DNA of 64,000 nt from assembly GCF_027943255.1 (NCBI RefSeq), contig NC_072893.1:65566001-65630000 (forward strand). Reading direction: 5' to 3'. The position numbers were made by a program, and so were the translations under genes. A model generated the notes under the pieces. It made no database searches, had not been told where the DNA came from, and was given only the letters and a program-made list of their open reading frames with translations. Positions within the stretch are counted from its first letter, which is position 1. Each line of letters begins with the position of its first letter. The DNA is from Anastrepha obliqua. Taxonomy: Eukaryota > Arthropoda > Insecta > Diptera > Tephritidae. Shown here piece by piece: positions 10,472 to 20,393 of the stretch.

Positions 10472-10712
10472 CTATTTGTGTCTTGTGGAATAACACACAA
10501 ATGAAGCGACGTAAAGTTTTAAGCCGACTCCAAATGTCAGATAATTCTTTTTATGGGGACCTTTTTTATGCCAGAAATACACCCGTAGGCTTGCCATTAC
10601 CTGCTGAGGGGCTATTAGAAAACACTTTTTCTGTCATTTTGGAGATTCGAACCTACGTACTTTCGAATTGTAGTCATGCACCAACCCATTCGGCTACGGT
10701 GGCCACCAAGTG
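10472..10712 (-). mobile_element. tRNA-derived SINE, copy 1
   Basis: On the minus strand the 5' end reads GGCCACCGTAGCCGAATGGG (A-box region), with GGTTCGAATCTC (B box) about 50 bases later. A body follows that includes TGGCAAGCCTACGGG and a gene-tail stretch shared with the copies at 23,236 and 58,733. A tRNA-like head with class II (Ser/Leu-like) spacing plus a conserved unrelated body is the structure of a SINE. It is transcribed by RNA polymerase III if active and depends on a partner LINE. Confidence 0.75.
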
Positions 10713-11384
10713 ATCCAGTGCCATCTTCAAAACCATAGCTTGAGTCCTGTTAGGCTTGAGGTCCTGGATATAAGTTTCGTATCTTTTCAAACGTAGCAGT
10801 GCGCTTTGTTGGCACAGGTATTTCTGCATCATCGAAAAGAAGAGGAATAGCAGAGGAGAGATTTGGGTATGAAATGGAATACTTTGATTTGTTTTAGCTT
10901 TTATTTAAGTTTAATGGAAATCCACATAATACCAGGGTATTCCACCGTCTGTGAGATCCGTGGTGTGTAAGGCAATGCTAAAACTCAATGTTAGCTTCTT
11001 TAATAAAAGAAAGCAAATTTCCTTTTCAATTAACAACACTGATTTAATATCTTTATATTTCGAATAGATTACTCCTTATTGGATTAAGTTTGACACAATG
11101 AAAAACTTGATGTGTATAAGAGTCTACCTCTCCCCACTCACAAAGCTGCGGATCGATGGCACTAATCATGTGTAAGTAACTTCCATCGTAAGTGTGGCCA
11201 GCCAATATTCTTTAACAACGAGCTTACAATTTTTGAACCAGGTCTTTGCTGGTATCTTTGTGAAAAATTGCGCATCAGGGTTAGGCTGCAGCCTGTTTGG
11301 CTGTCCGAGAAGATAACAAATTTTTCCGCGCGTGCCTGCTGAGCAACAGCTAATGTCTTTATTAATACCCATAACTCTCCAAAA
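10713..11384. other. Unassigned sequence
   Basis: A 96-codon minus-strand frame (11,166-11,456) overlaps the tail of the next LINE relic and has no recognisable domain. The rest shows nothing I can name. Confidence 0.4.
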
Positions 11385-12410
11385 GTGGATCACCATCATC
11401 ATCATCATTCCTTCGTCTCCTTTGCGGAGCATAGGGCCAAAGTAAAATTTTTCCATTTTGTGCGATTCCCGGATATATTTTCCACTTGCTGCCAGGTCAT
11501 TGTATCAGCGTCTCCAAGAACCTCTAGGTCTGTCTCCAGTCCTGGCAAAGCCATCTTCATTTGCGTTCTCTTATTTCAGTTGCGATTCGTTTTTGATGGC
11601 ATTGTCGATGCAATCCGGTGTTAGATATTCAGTTGTCTGGACACCAGATACGTAGAATGCGTCTCAAGCAGCGGTTCACGAACACTTGAAGTTTCTGTAA
11701 TATTTCCGCAGACAGACACCATGTTTCACAGGCTGATTTAACATTGAAGTAGAAAATCCATATTTTTGTTGTGCTTTTGCATGGATTGCCACACCGGACG
11801 AAGATTTGGAAATGCGCCTCTTGCTTTTTGCAATTTTGTAGATACATCCTTTTGGATCCGCTTTCCGCAGTAGTGAATTGGCTTCCAATGTATTTGAAAA
11901 ACGTTTACATTTTCAATATTTTTCTCTCTGATATTGAAGAATGCATCGTTCGTGTGTACAGCCAAATGTTTGGTTTTCTTTGCATTGATTTTAAGTCCAG
12001 CGGCGTACGCATTGATTTTACGTCTAGTATTTTACGCGACCATTCAGCTTGCTTTGCATATCCGATTTGCGTTTAAGGAATAGAACAATGTCATCAGCAA
12101 AATCTAGCTCTGCGAGATGTTGCATTGAAATCGGCTGCCATAACATTTTTCTTTTTCCTGCATTGTCGTTTGATGTAGTTAGTATCTCATCCGTAACAAC
12201 AAGGAAAAGAAGCGGCGACAGAATGCAACCCTGTTCTATGCCAGCGTCGGTTTGGATGGCATCCGATTAAGTTCCATCATGAGAGATTCGGCACTCGAAG
12301 GCTTCGTATTGCACCTTTATTAAGGCGACAATATTGTCAGCAACTCCTTTTCGTAGTAATGCACACCATATGATACGTGCATCTCGTTTATTTCGTTTCT
12401 CCAACGGTGG
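11385..12410 (-). mobile_element. LINE relic (RT palm to C-terminus)
   Basis: The minus strand, read across several frames, gives IWCALLRKGVADNIVALIKV, ILSPLLF, LAELDFADDIVLF (the catalytic FADD motif of reverse transcriptase, near 12,090), QKARGAFPNLRPVWQS, LQVFVNRCLRRILRIWCPDN and finally TLRKGDEG. This is the second half of a single ORF2 of a non-LTR retrotransposon. Stops and frameshifts make it inactive. The 3' end, near 11,394, carries a short (GAT)n run, the kind of simple-repeat tail seen on RTE-type elements. The 5' part is missing. Confidence 0.8.
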
Positions 12411-12478
12411 ATGATGTGCGAGACCGCACCCAAAATCGAAGCATCAGCAGCAAAAACATCAAAGTCATCATCTAAATA

Positions 12479-13731
12479 TCGGTGAGTCCATAAGTTCGTG
12501 CGTATTTTACCCATAATTTCACGTTTGTACGATTTTTGCATACAAAAAATTATTCGCGGAATATAACGGAACTATTTATATTTTCTTTGATATATTGTGC
12601 ATTCAAAAAGTGATTTTAATCGCGGACAGACGCGGAATGGAATCTTCGAACGCGTATAAAAGGCTTATTTTGAATTTTTTTATAAAAGTGGTGAAAATGC
12701 AACAACTGCTGCTGCAGAAATAAACACTGTTCACGGAGAGGATACCGTGAGTGTAAGGACTGCGCAAAAGTGGTTTTCAAAATTCTGAAGTTGTAATTGC
12801 GACGTGGAGGATGCCTCGCGCGCTGGTCGTCCTGAAGTATTATATTTAACTCCGACGCCTTGCTCGAAATCGTGGAAGCTGAGCCAAATTTGACGGTTGA
12901 TATGGTAGCTCAGAAGTTAAATTCATCGCATGGAAAAGTTCACAGGCACCTGGTTCAGTTGGAAAAGGTTTCAAAGTTGGGAAAGTGGGTTCCGCATAGA
13001 CTTTCCGTCGCCAACCTTCAGCAGAGAGTGAATAGTGAATGTGTGTTCTCAGCTCCTGCAACGGCTTGAAAACGAAAGTTTATTGAACCGTATCGTTACT
13101 GGTGATGAAAAATGGGTCCTTTACAATAATCCTTTTCGCAAACGCCAATGGTTAGATAAAGATGAAATACTAGAACCGACCCCTAGAGATGGCCTTCACC
13201 CCAAGAAGATTCTCCTGTCTACTTGGTGGGATATGGCCGGTATTGTGAATTTATGAACTTCTGGAAGCAAACCAGACGATAACTGCTGATTATTATTCCC
13301 ATCAGCTATCAAACCTGAATGAGGCACTTAAAAAAATCGACCGTCTTTAGTGAATAGATGCAAAGTTTTGTTTCACCACGACAACGCAAGACCTCATACC
13401 GCAAGGCAAACATTAGGCAAGCTGAACGAGCTCGGATGGGAGCTAATGCCGCATCCACCATACTCTCCGGATATTGCACCTTGTGATTATCACCTTTTCC
13501 GTGGACTTCAATCCCATATGAGTAACAAGAACTACTCCTCGAAAGAAGCTATAAAAAGGGATATCGAAGCGTATTTTGGTTCCAAGGACAAACACTTTTT
13601 TGAGCAGGGAATGAAAAATTTGCCTAAACGTTGGAAAGACATTGTAAATAATTAAGGAAAATATATTAACATCTTTTTTATTAATTTTAAAACCACCTTT
13701 GAAAAACGCACGAACTTATGGACTGACCTGA
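12479..13731 (+). mobile_element. Full-length mariner with both TIRs
   Basis: The left end (GGTGAGTCCATAAGTTCGTG, from 12,481) is repeated in inverted form at the right end (GGTCAGTCCATAAGTTCGTG). TA flanks both sides (12,477-12,478 and 13,732-13,733). The 1,253-bp length is typical of a complete mariner. Confidence 0.88.
12640..13654 (+). pseudogene. mariner (DD34D) transposase, frame-disrupted
   Basis: This is the transposase of the 12,479-13,731 element, which would bind the inverted repeats and cut and paste the element at TA. Visible segments are ENATTAAAEINTVHGEDTVSVRTAQKWFSKF (first helix-turn-helix, quoted here as two adjoining pieces ENATTAAAEIN and VSVRTAQKWFSKF), GKWVPHRLS (the WVPHxL signature), IVTGDEKWVLY (first Asp), FHHDNARPH (second Asp) and YSPDIAPCDY (third Asp). 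I count 34 residues between the second and third Asp, as in true mariners. Frameshifts or stops occur near 12,785, 12,850, 13,040 and 13,255-13,350, so no full protein can be made. The signature resembles the cecropia/Hsmar1-type subfamily; that placement is an inference. Confidence 0.85.
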
Positions 13732-13744
13732 TACTAATTTAATT

Positions 13745-14015
13745 TGTGTGCAAATGTCGCTATAATTTCTGCCTCTTAACGTGCGCGATTTGAGTTTGAG
13801 TTGAAGTCTTTGATATCAGGCATCCATAAGTACCACAAAGCAGAAACTTTTTTTTCATACTTAAACCAGTCCACACGAAAGCCTTCCATACATCGCTTGC
13901 AAACCTTGTCTTGATCACCAAGGTCTGTCATTAGTCCAAAGTACGCAAAATACACTTTCTTCGCAAAGTCTGTCATACTGAGTTGATGCTTTAACACTGT
14001 ATATTTACCACAGAT
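13745..14015 (-). pseudogene. Fragment of an uncharacterised arthropod repeat-associated protein
   Basis: The minus strand reads CICGKYTVLKHQ, MTDFAKKVYFAYFG, LGDQDK, VCKRCMEGFR and then W(x)2KKVSALWYLWMPD. The order CGKYT - AYFG - GDQDK - CxxC - basic - P(M/D) is one I associate with a multi-copy protein family found across arthropod genomes, usually without a named function and probably linked to mobile DNA. The 73-codon frame is short and lacks the second cysteine cluster expected downstream, so it is partial. I do not know the function. Confidence 0.4.
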
Positions 14016-14616
14016 GCATTTCTCTTATCTCAGTCACAATAGTACGCATGGGCAGAAACTGATCGGGCACTGTAAGAAAGCCCTTCCTATGAAATTTTAA
14101 CGCACTAAATATTGACAATCTTGAAATAAGGGAAGTATATCAGAAACATACTTTATAAAAAATTTCAGATACTAAAACAACCAGCTTGAAAATTTCCACG
14201 TTAACTTCTCGATAGATCCCTATAAATTTGCAGTATTCCTCACCCATTACCCTCACAATTTTGAACTCTTTGCCTCTCTGTTCTAACGTTCGAGTATTTG
14301 GTTTTTCTTTTTGTTTTCATGCGTAAAAATTCTTCACATTTATTGCTTTTATTGCATGTGTATTTTATTTATATGTACATATGTATGCACATCGTCTAGT
14401 CGTATCGATTTGTAGAACACAATTCAGTGTTTCCTTTTGTACTTTCGATTGCCCGCTGCAGCCTTTATACAGGTATTGCTGTATGAAATGCTTTCTCTTG
14501 TTTTATCTTTAAATTACTTTTAAACTGTAAATTTAAATATTTAACACAAACATACTACCTTCTTTTTCATACTTATAGACACTTAACAGATTATATTGTA
14601 GTTATTTTATTTAGGT
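14016..14616. other. AT-rich flank of the LINE insertion
   Basis: No ORF or element recognised. It contains ATGTACATATGTATGCAC-type purine/pyrimidine alternation and ends with the LINE target duplication. Confidence 0.4.
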
Positions 14617-14628
14617 ATATGAAAATCA
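14617..14628 (+). repeat. Left target-site duplication of LINE A
   Basis: ATATGAAAATCA is repeated exactly at 19,944-19,955, immediately after the LINE tail. It marks the insertion made by target-primed reverse transcription. Confidence 0.92.
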
Positions 14629-15014
14629 GCCCTTGGGGGAGCCTGTTATCCCTAGAGGGCGCGTCCCCAGGTGGTGGATAGGGGAACACCTCCCAGATAT
14701 GGAAGGTAGGAGAGTAGGTCTCCCGCGAACCACACAGGCCGAAGACGTAAACTTCGTTAAAAAAACTCCCTCAACCCAAGGTGTGATGCGACCCGTGCCT
14801 ATTGGGTGGGTTTGGCAGCCGGGGGATTAAACAAGGCTGTCTTTGAACGGAGCCCTCCTGATATCAGGCCGCCTCAGGTTGTAACGGTGGCCTTGCCATG
14901 GTATGGGGCGCTGCCATGGTCGACCGGTTATTTCCCCTAATTCCTCCTTGGTCACCGCGCATGGCGACATGCGCAGCCCCTTAGGCGGGGCAGGTGACCG
15001 TACGAACCAGAATA
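14629..15014 (+). promoter_or_regulatory. LINE A 5' UTR / presumed internal promoter
   Basis: GC-rich leader beginning GCCCTTGGGGGAGCC and ending at the ORF1 ATG. Full-length LINEs of this group carry an internal RNA polymerase II promoter at their 5' end. No TATA box is visible, which fits. The promoter role is inferred from position only. Confidence 0.5.
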
Positions 15015-16229
15015 ATGAAACCAACAAAAAAACCAAAATCGGATAGCGGCGAGAAACAGACGGACAAAGTGACGGAAAGACAAACGGACGCACTGACAGC
15101 ACAAGACAAACAAACGGACACACAAACTAAGCTACAGGACAAGCAATCGGTCACCCATGACAAACTGGGGATCGGATCTTCCACGGAGGATGAGCTCCTG
15201 GCCTCCAGCCAGGAAGCAGTTGAGGGTAAAGCTGTGGGCCACAGCACGCCAACAACAATAAATAAACCGACAACATCCGCTAAAGCCATGGGGCAAAAGC
15301 GTGCCAATAAAGGCCCATCAAGGTACAAGCTCTACCAGAGGTCTCTCGCTATCCTTGGCAGGATTCGTAAGAACGAGACCGAAGGTAAAGCTCATCCCAA
15401 AGATGAGGCTGACAAGGCAAGGTGTCAAAAGGTGGTGGACGAATATCTGGCATTCCAAACCGCCCGAAAGACAGAGGCCAAGAAACGTAACCGTTCGCAA
15501 GACGAAAACAAAAGGGCAGCAAAGAAGCACAAGATCTCAGATCAGGGTGCGGTTGTCCCCACACTTACCAAACAGTTCAGTGAGGTGGCACGGGACCACC
15601 TTCAAATGGCACTGGTGGACGAAACTTCCAACCGCGGCAAACCTGTGCTTGAAAAATGGTCGGAGATTGAGGCACGGTTGTCTCGCATAATCGTCGACCA
15701 TGTCATGGCGAACCCGGAGGGTCAATCTCCAGGTTTCGACTCGGTGGAAGTGGTTCGCGGTTGCCGGGTAATCAAATGTGATGACCAGTACTCATTGCAT
15801 TTCCTGAAAAAAGCGATTGGCGAAATTCAGAACAGCTGGGATGGCTTGAGGCTCAAGCTCATTCTAGCTAGCGAGATACCACGAAAGCCGAGGGCTCGCA
15901 TTTGGATACCAAACATGGAGTTTGAAGCCAATCAGCTGATTCCCTATCTCCAGGCTCACAACCGCGCAGTGCCGATGGCCGACTGGTCGATCATCAAAGC
16001 GGAGGCTCCGCAAAAGCACAGCGTGTCGTTCCTCCTTCAAATTACAGAAGAGAGCCTTGAACCACTGCAAAAAGTGGAAAATAAACTTCGGTTCGGCATA
16101 CGGAAGGCCCAGCTGAAGATATTCCGTTCTGCGAATCCGGAGGAGGAGCAGGATGAGGTTGACGGCACCAGCGAACTGCTGACTGGCATGCAGTTAAATG
16201 ACGCCGAACCTGCGGAAGCAAACCAATAA
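15015..16229 (+). CDS. LINE A ORF1: nucleic-acid-binding protein (DUF4780-like)
   Basis: An unbroken 404-codon frame from ATG 15,015. The frame is also open upstream from 14,985 to a TAG, but that stretch has no ATG. Residues 1-90 are Thr/Gln/Lys-rich and low in complexity. Residues 90-175 are strongly basic and end in a KRNRSQDENKRAAKKHK nuclear-localisation-like run. Residues about 185-375 resemble DUF4780, a domain I associate with ORF1 of LOA-type elements, with landmarks such as VVRGCRVIKCDDQYSLHFLK, PRKPRARIWIP and VSFLLQITEESLEPL. The role expected from the family is RNA binding and particle assembly for retrotransposition. The last residues are acidic (EEEQDEVDGT). ORF2 begins two bases after the TAA. 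Confidence 0.85.
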   Translation: MKPTKKPKSDSGEKQTDKVTERQTDALTAQDKQTDTQTKLQDKQSVTHDKLGIGSSTEDELLASSQEAVEGKAVGHSTPTTINKPTTSAKAMGQKRANKGPSRYKLYQRSLAILGRIRKNETEGKAHPKDEADKARCQKVVDEYLAFQTARKTEAKKRNRSQDENKRAAKKHKISDQGAVVPTLTKQFSEVARDHLQMALVDETSNRGKPVLEKWSEIEARLSRIIVDHVMANPEGQSPGFDSVEVVRGCRVIKCDDQYSLHFLKKAIGEIQNSWDGLRLKLILASEIPRKPRARIWIPNMEFEANQLIPYLQAHNRAVPMADWSIIKAEAPQKHSVSFLLQITEESLEPLQKVENKLRFGIRKAQLKIFRSANPEEEQDEVDGTSELLTGMQLNDAEPAEANQ

Positions 16230-16231
16230 AA

Positions 16232-19200
16232 ATGGTTTTAAAGGTTGTCCAAATTAACCTGCAGCATTCACAAACTGCAACGGACAACCTAACCGTTCTC
16301 CTAGGGGAGGAGAACGTTGACATAGCCTTAATTCAGGAACCCTGGGTGCGGAGCAACGAGGTGAAGGGGTTCCCTGGAAGAAACTACAATCTGTACTATA
16401 AGCGTACTCAAGGTAATCCTAGATCATGTATTGTAGCCAAAAAACACTTAAACATATTTTTAATCCCATCATACAGTTCACAGGATGTGACAGCCGTTGA
16501 GGTGGAAGCTGCTGACGGTGTCAGCATCACACTTGCATCCATCTATATGGCACATGATCGGCCAGCACCGCCCGAGGAGGCTTGTGGGCTTGTGCTTGAA
16601 GCAACCAGAAACAAAACCCTGCTACTCGGATGCGACGCCAACGCGAGGCATGCGCTGTGGGGAAGCTCTGAGACAAACGACCGAGGTGAGTCTTTATATA
16701 ATTTTATTATTGATACTAACTTATCGGTATGTAACAGGGGTAACACTCCCACTTTCACCTTTCCCAGTACGGAGTACTTCAGAGGATGGGAGGAAGTGAT
16801 TGATGTTACTCTACTGTCTGAAAATAGCTCAGTAAGGGTAGATAATTGGAGGGTATCCAATAAAAGGTCATTTTCTGATCACAGTTGGATCCTCTACGAT
16901 TTGGATCTTAAGGTAGATCCACCCCTACCGTATCGAAATCCTTTAAGAACCAACTGGAAGAGGTTCAAAAATGCAGTAAACAATAGGTTAGGAGAGACTC
17001 CTATCTCTCAAATCACTCTCACGGAAAACCTTGAGAGTAGGGTCATAACACTGGGAAAGGCATTTAGTAGGGCCTACAAAACGTCCTGCCCCATAAAATT
17101 TAGCAAAAAAACTCACCCTCCTTGGTGGAGCAGTGAGCTCTTAAAACTAAGGGAAAAATCTAGATCAACGTTTAACCTCAGCTACTCGACGGGAAATTGG
17201 GAATTGTACAGAGAAAGTCGGAGACAGTACAAAAAGGCAATCAGGGCCGCCAAAAAAGAGAGCTGGAGGGAATTTTGCTCGTCAATCGAATCCACCAGGG
17301 ATTCTGCTAGGCTCAGCCGTGTTCTTTCCAAAGACCACTCAATGGCTTCTTGGGTCAAGAAACCTGATGGAACTTGGACTGCTACAGCAGAGGAATCGCT
17401 AGAGCTTCTGCTAAACACGCACTTTCCGGGATGCAGCGCTTACGAAAGTGAGAGGGGAAACATTAGGCGGAGCCAATATAATCCACAGCATCTTGCAAAT
17501 GAAATTATTACCAAAGAAAAAGTTGCATGGGCAATCAAATCTTTCTCACCCTTTAAATCTCCGGGGCCAGATGGAATCATTCCAAAGATGCTACAGGAAA
17601 CCTTGGACTGTATCCTACCATGGCTAGAGGAAATTTTTAAAGCGTGTTTAAACTTAGGCCATATTCCAGATAGCTGGAAACTAGTCAAGGTCGTCTTCAT
17701 ACCAAAAGTAGGTAGAAGAGGACATGAATCAGCGAAGGACTTCAGGCCAATCAGTCTTTCGTCCTTCCTGTTAAAAACCTTTGAAAGACTTTTGGATATG
17801 CACCTCAGAAGCTCTTTGGAGAGCTCTGGTATATCAACTGCACAACACGCATACCTTAAAGGCAAATCTACGGAGACAGCACTTCACGAGGTAATCCGAA
17901 CTATAGAGGGCTCTCTAGAGAGCAAACATTATACCATGGCGGCGTTCTTGGATATCGAAGGCGCCTTTAACAATGTTAGCACAGATGCCATCCAACGGGC
18001 GTTGATAGACCTGGAGGTGGACAGTTGCGTTAGTAACTGGGTCATCTCCATGCTAGAAACCAGGATCATCTAAGCTAATATGGGTAATATCAACATAACC
18101 AAGAAGGTCCACGGGGGCACTCCACAAGGAGGAGTATTATCTCCACTTCTTTGGCTATGTGTGATCAGCAAAATCTTAATAAAACTTGACGGAGGTGGGG
18201 TAAAAGTGGTGGCGTACGCTGATGATGTGGTGCTAATGGTGTCAGGACTGTGTCCAAATACGATCAGTGGGATCATCCAAAGGGCGTTAGGCGAGCTTAA
18301 CTCTTGGGCCACAGGATGTGGGCTAAGTTTAAACCCGCGTAAAACAGAACTTATGCTTTTTACCACCAGATACAAGGTACCAACTTTCACCCTACCAAAT
18401 ATCAACGGACAAACTCTGTCACTATCAACCAGCGCAAAGTACTTAGGAGTAATTCTGGACTCCAAACTTAGCTGGAAGTTAAACGTCAAAGAACGGGTAA
18501 GGAAAGCAGAAATTGCTTTATATGCCTGCAAACGTATGCTTGGAAGAAGATGGGGTCTTCAACCTAAGCACACATTATGGCTGTATAAGGCGGTTATACG
18601 ACCAATTTTAACGTATGGCTCGGTAGTTTGGTGGAAAGCTCTAGAGAGAGAGTACAATACCAAATTACTCGGCAGAATACAAAGATCAGCCTGTGCAATA
18701 ACGGTCGGTGCAATCAGATCATGTCCTAGAGAGGCTCTCAATGCACTGACACACGTTATTCCAATAGACCTACATATAAAGAAGACGGCAACCATGAGTG
18801 CATTTAGGTTAAATGAAGCGGGTCGCTGGAAAGAAAAAACTTATGGTCACGCTAGTCTATTATTGCGACAAACTCAGTTAACCTCGGTGAGGACTGACTA
18901 CATCGTCCCGATGGCAACGTTCAATAGGAATTTTGCCACACTATTTCCATCTAAAAAAGAATGGAATAAGGGATTCTCTCTAAACAACTTCGATACCACA
19001 GTCTATACAGATGGCAGTAAAATGGATTGTGGTGTCGGAGCTGGTATATATTCTCAGAGACTTGGAATTGAAAAATCTGTGCGTCTCCCTAATACCAGTA
19101 GCGTCTTCCAAGCGGAAGTACTAGCAATTGGGGAAGCCTGTAGGTTACTAATCGCAGATTTCTCTTTTAAGGGCAATATCGCTATTCTCTCGGATAGCCA

Positions 19201-19831
19201 AGCTGCAATCCAGGCGCTGGATGCGACTATAACAACCTCTAAAGTAGTGGAGCAAAGTAGGAATAGCCTCACCAACTTGAGTGAAAACCATAGCGTAACC
19301 TTAATTTGGGTCCCGGGACACCGGAACATAGAAGGTAACGAAAAAGCTGATGAACTGGCAAGAGGGGGATCTGCCATGAATAGCGCTCTTGCAGTACCAG
19401 TACTCACTCCACTAGGTGCGGTCAAGAATGCAATTTCCCTAAAATACCTTCGAATTGCAGAGTGTAGATGGAGAGACCAGACGAAATGCAAAATCAGCAG
19501 AACGTTATGGCCCACCTACAACCTCAAGCAATCGTCGACATTAATAAACATGAAACGACGGGACACCTGCAGACTTACGGCAGTCATAACTGGCTTCTGG
19601 TCTATCGGAGAACAAGCCGCCAAAATGGGCATCCCTCACAACACATACTGTCATAGTTGTAAACAACCGGAGAAAAAAGAAACAATCTTCCATTTTCTCT
19701 GTGAATGCCCTGCCCTATGGAAGGACAGAATGTCAACCCTGGGCAAACCGCTGTTCGAGAGTCTCGAGCAGCTGTCTGGCTTAGACATCAACAACCTAAT
19801 AAGGTTCCTAAACCGCACAGACTGGATATAG
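16232..19831 (+). pseudogene. LINE A ORF2: endonuclease-RT-RNase H polyprotein with one nonsense codon
   Basis: The frame is 1,200 codons long and interrupted only by TAA at 18,071-18,073 (codon 614). The related copy near 46,245 has AAA (Lys) there. Residues 1-230 are an apurinic-type endonuclease: NLQHSQTA, ALIQEPWV, GCDANARHALWG and the final SFSDHSW. RT follows, with FRPISLSSFLLKTFER, FLDIEGAFNNV, GTPQGGVLSPLLW and VVAYADDVVLM; the catalytic YADD tyrosine is codon 662 (18,215). RNase H shows YTDGSK, VFQAEVLA, LSDSQAA and GNEKADELA. The C-terminus has a CCHC cluster (CHSCKQPEKKETIFHFLCEC). As it stands translation would stop before the YADD motif, so the element is inactive without readthrough. 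Confidence 0.92.
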
Positions 19832-19943
19832 TCCTGCTGTAAATAAATGTTAAACAATTTGGTAACGAGGATGTGGCAACAAAATGGTGCGGAAGCGCTA
19901 GTTGGATTCTGGATGAATCACCACTCTAACCAACCAACCAACC
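19832..19943 (+). other. LINE A 3' UTR and tetranucleotide tail
   Basis: The 3' UTR includes GGTAACGAGGATGTGGCAAC and ends with CTAACCAACCAACCAACC. The copy at 45,792 ends with the same UTR block and an AACC tail, so the repeat tail belongs to the element. It probably serves as the site where reverse transcription starts. There is no AATAAA close to the end. Confidence 0.8.
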
Positions 19944-19955
19944 ATATGAAAATCA
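19944..19955 (+). repeat. Right target-site duplication of LINE A
   Basis: ATATGAAAATCA, an exact match to 14,617-14,628. Confidence 0.92.
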
Positions 19956-20389
19956 TTTGTGGTTAACCTCTGCGGTTTTCGAAAGCTAAACTCTTTCTTT
20001 CTAATATAAATTAGATCGTAGTAAAATGTAAAATGTATGCATTTACTAAACTTTATTTTATTATTGGCAATCTTTTTGCATTTTAGGCTTCGGGTGGTCA
20101 AGGTATACAGTCAAGTATACAGTACGGTAAATAACTGCAACACAGTGACTTATTGAGATGTTTCATATTGTCATTATAATTTTTATTTCTTATTTAATTT
20201 TTATTTAAACGTTTAATTAATTAATTTTTATTAAACATTTTTTTATGAAAAATATAGTTTATTCTCCTACCAAAAATGTCTCAAAATCCAAGTCTCAAAC
20301 TTTGTGCAAATTAAAAAAATAATCAAAATATTCTCATTAAACTTTCATAATTGTGAACCAGAATTTTTAGAAACAATTTGAGAATGCAG
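19956..20389. other. AT-rich spacer
   Basis: No ORF or repeat of note lies between LINE A and the next transposon. Confidence 0.45.
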
Positions 20390-20393
20390 ATTT

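Larger units (their letters stand above)
14629..19943 (+). mobile_element. LINE A: near-intact LOA/I-type non-LTR retrotransposon
   Basis: This 5,315-bp element is bounded by a 12-bp target-site duplication. It has a 5' UTR of about 385 bp, ORF1, ORF2 (endonuclease, reverse transcriptase, RNase H, C-terminal CCHC) and a 112-bp 3' UTR ending in a run of AACC/CAAC repeats rather than poly(A). Its G+C content is clearly higher than the flanks. RNase H plus the DUF4780-like ORF1 points to the LOA/I group. The long duplication, full length and single inactivating codon suggest a fairly recent insertion. A second, 5'-truncated and more damaged copy lies at 45,792-47,951. Confidence 0.93.

Noticed and set aside
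11385..11460. His-run ORF start (MDHHHHHH)
   Set aside because: The His run is the CAT/ATC simple-repeat tail of a minus-strand LINE read in the wrong frame.
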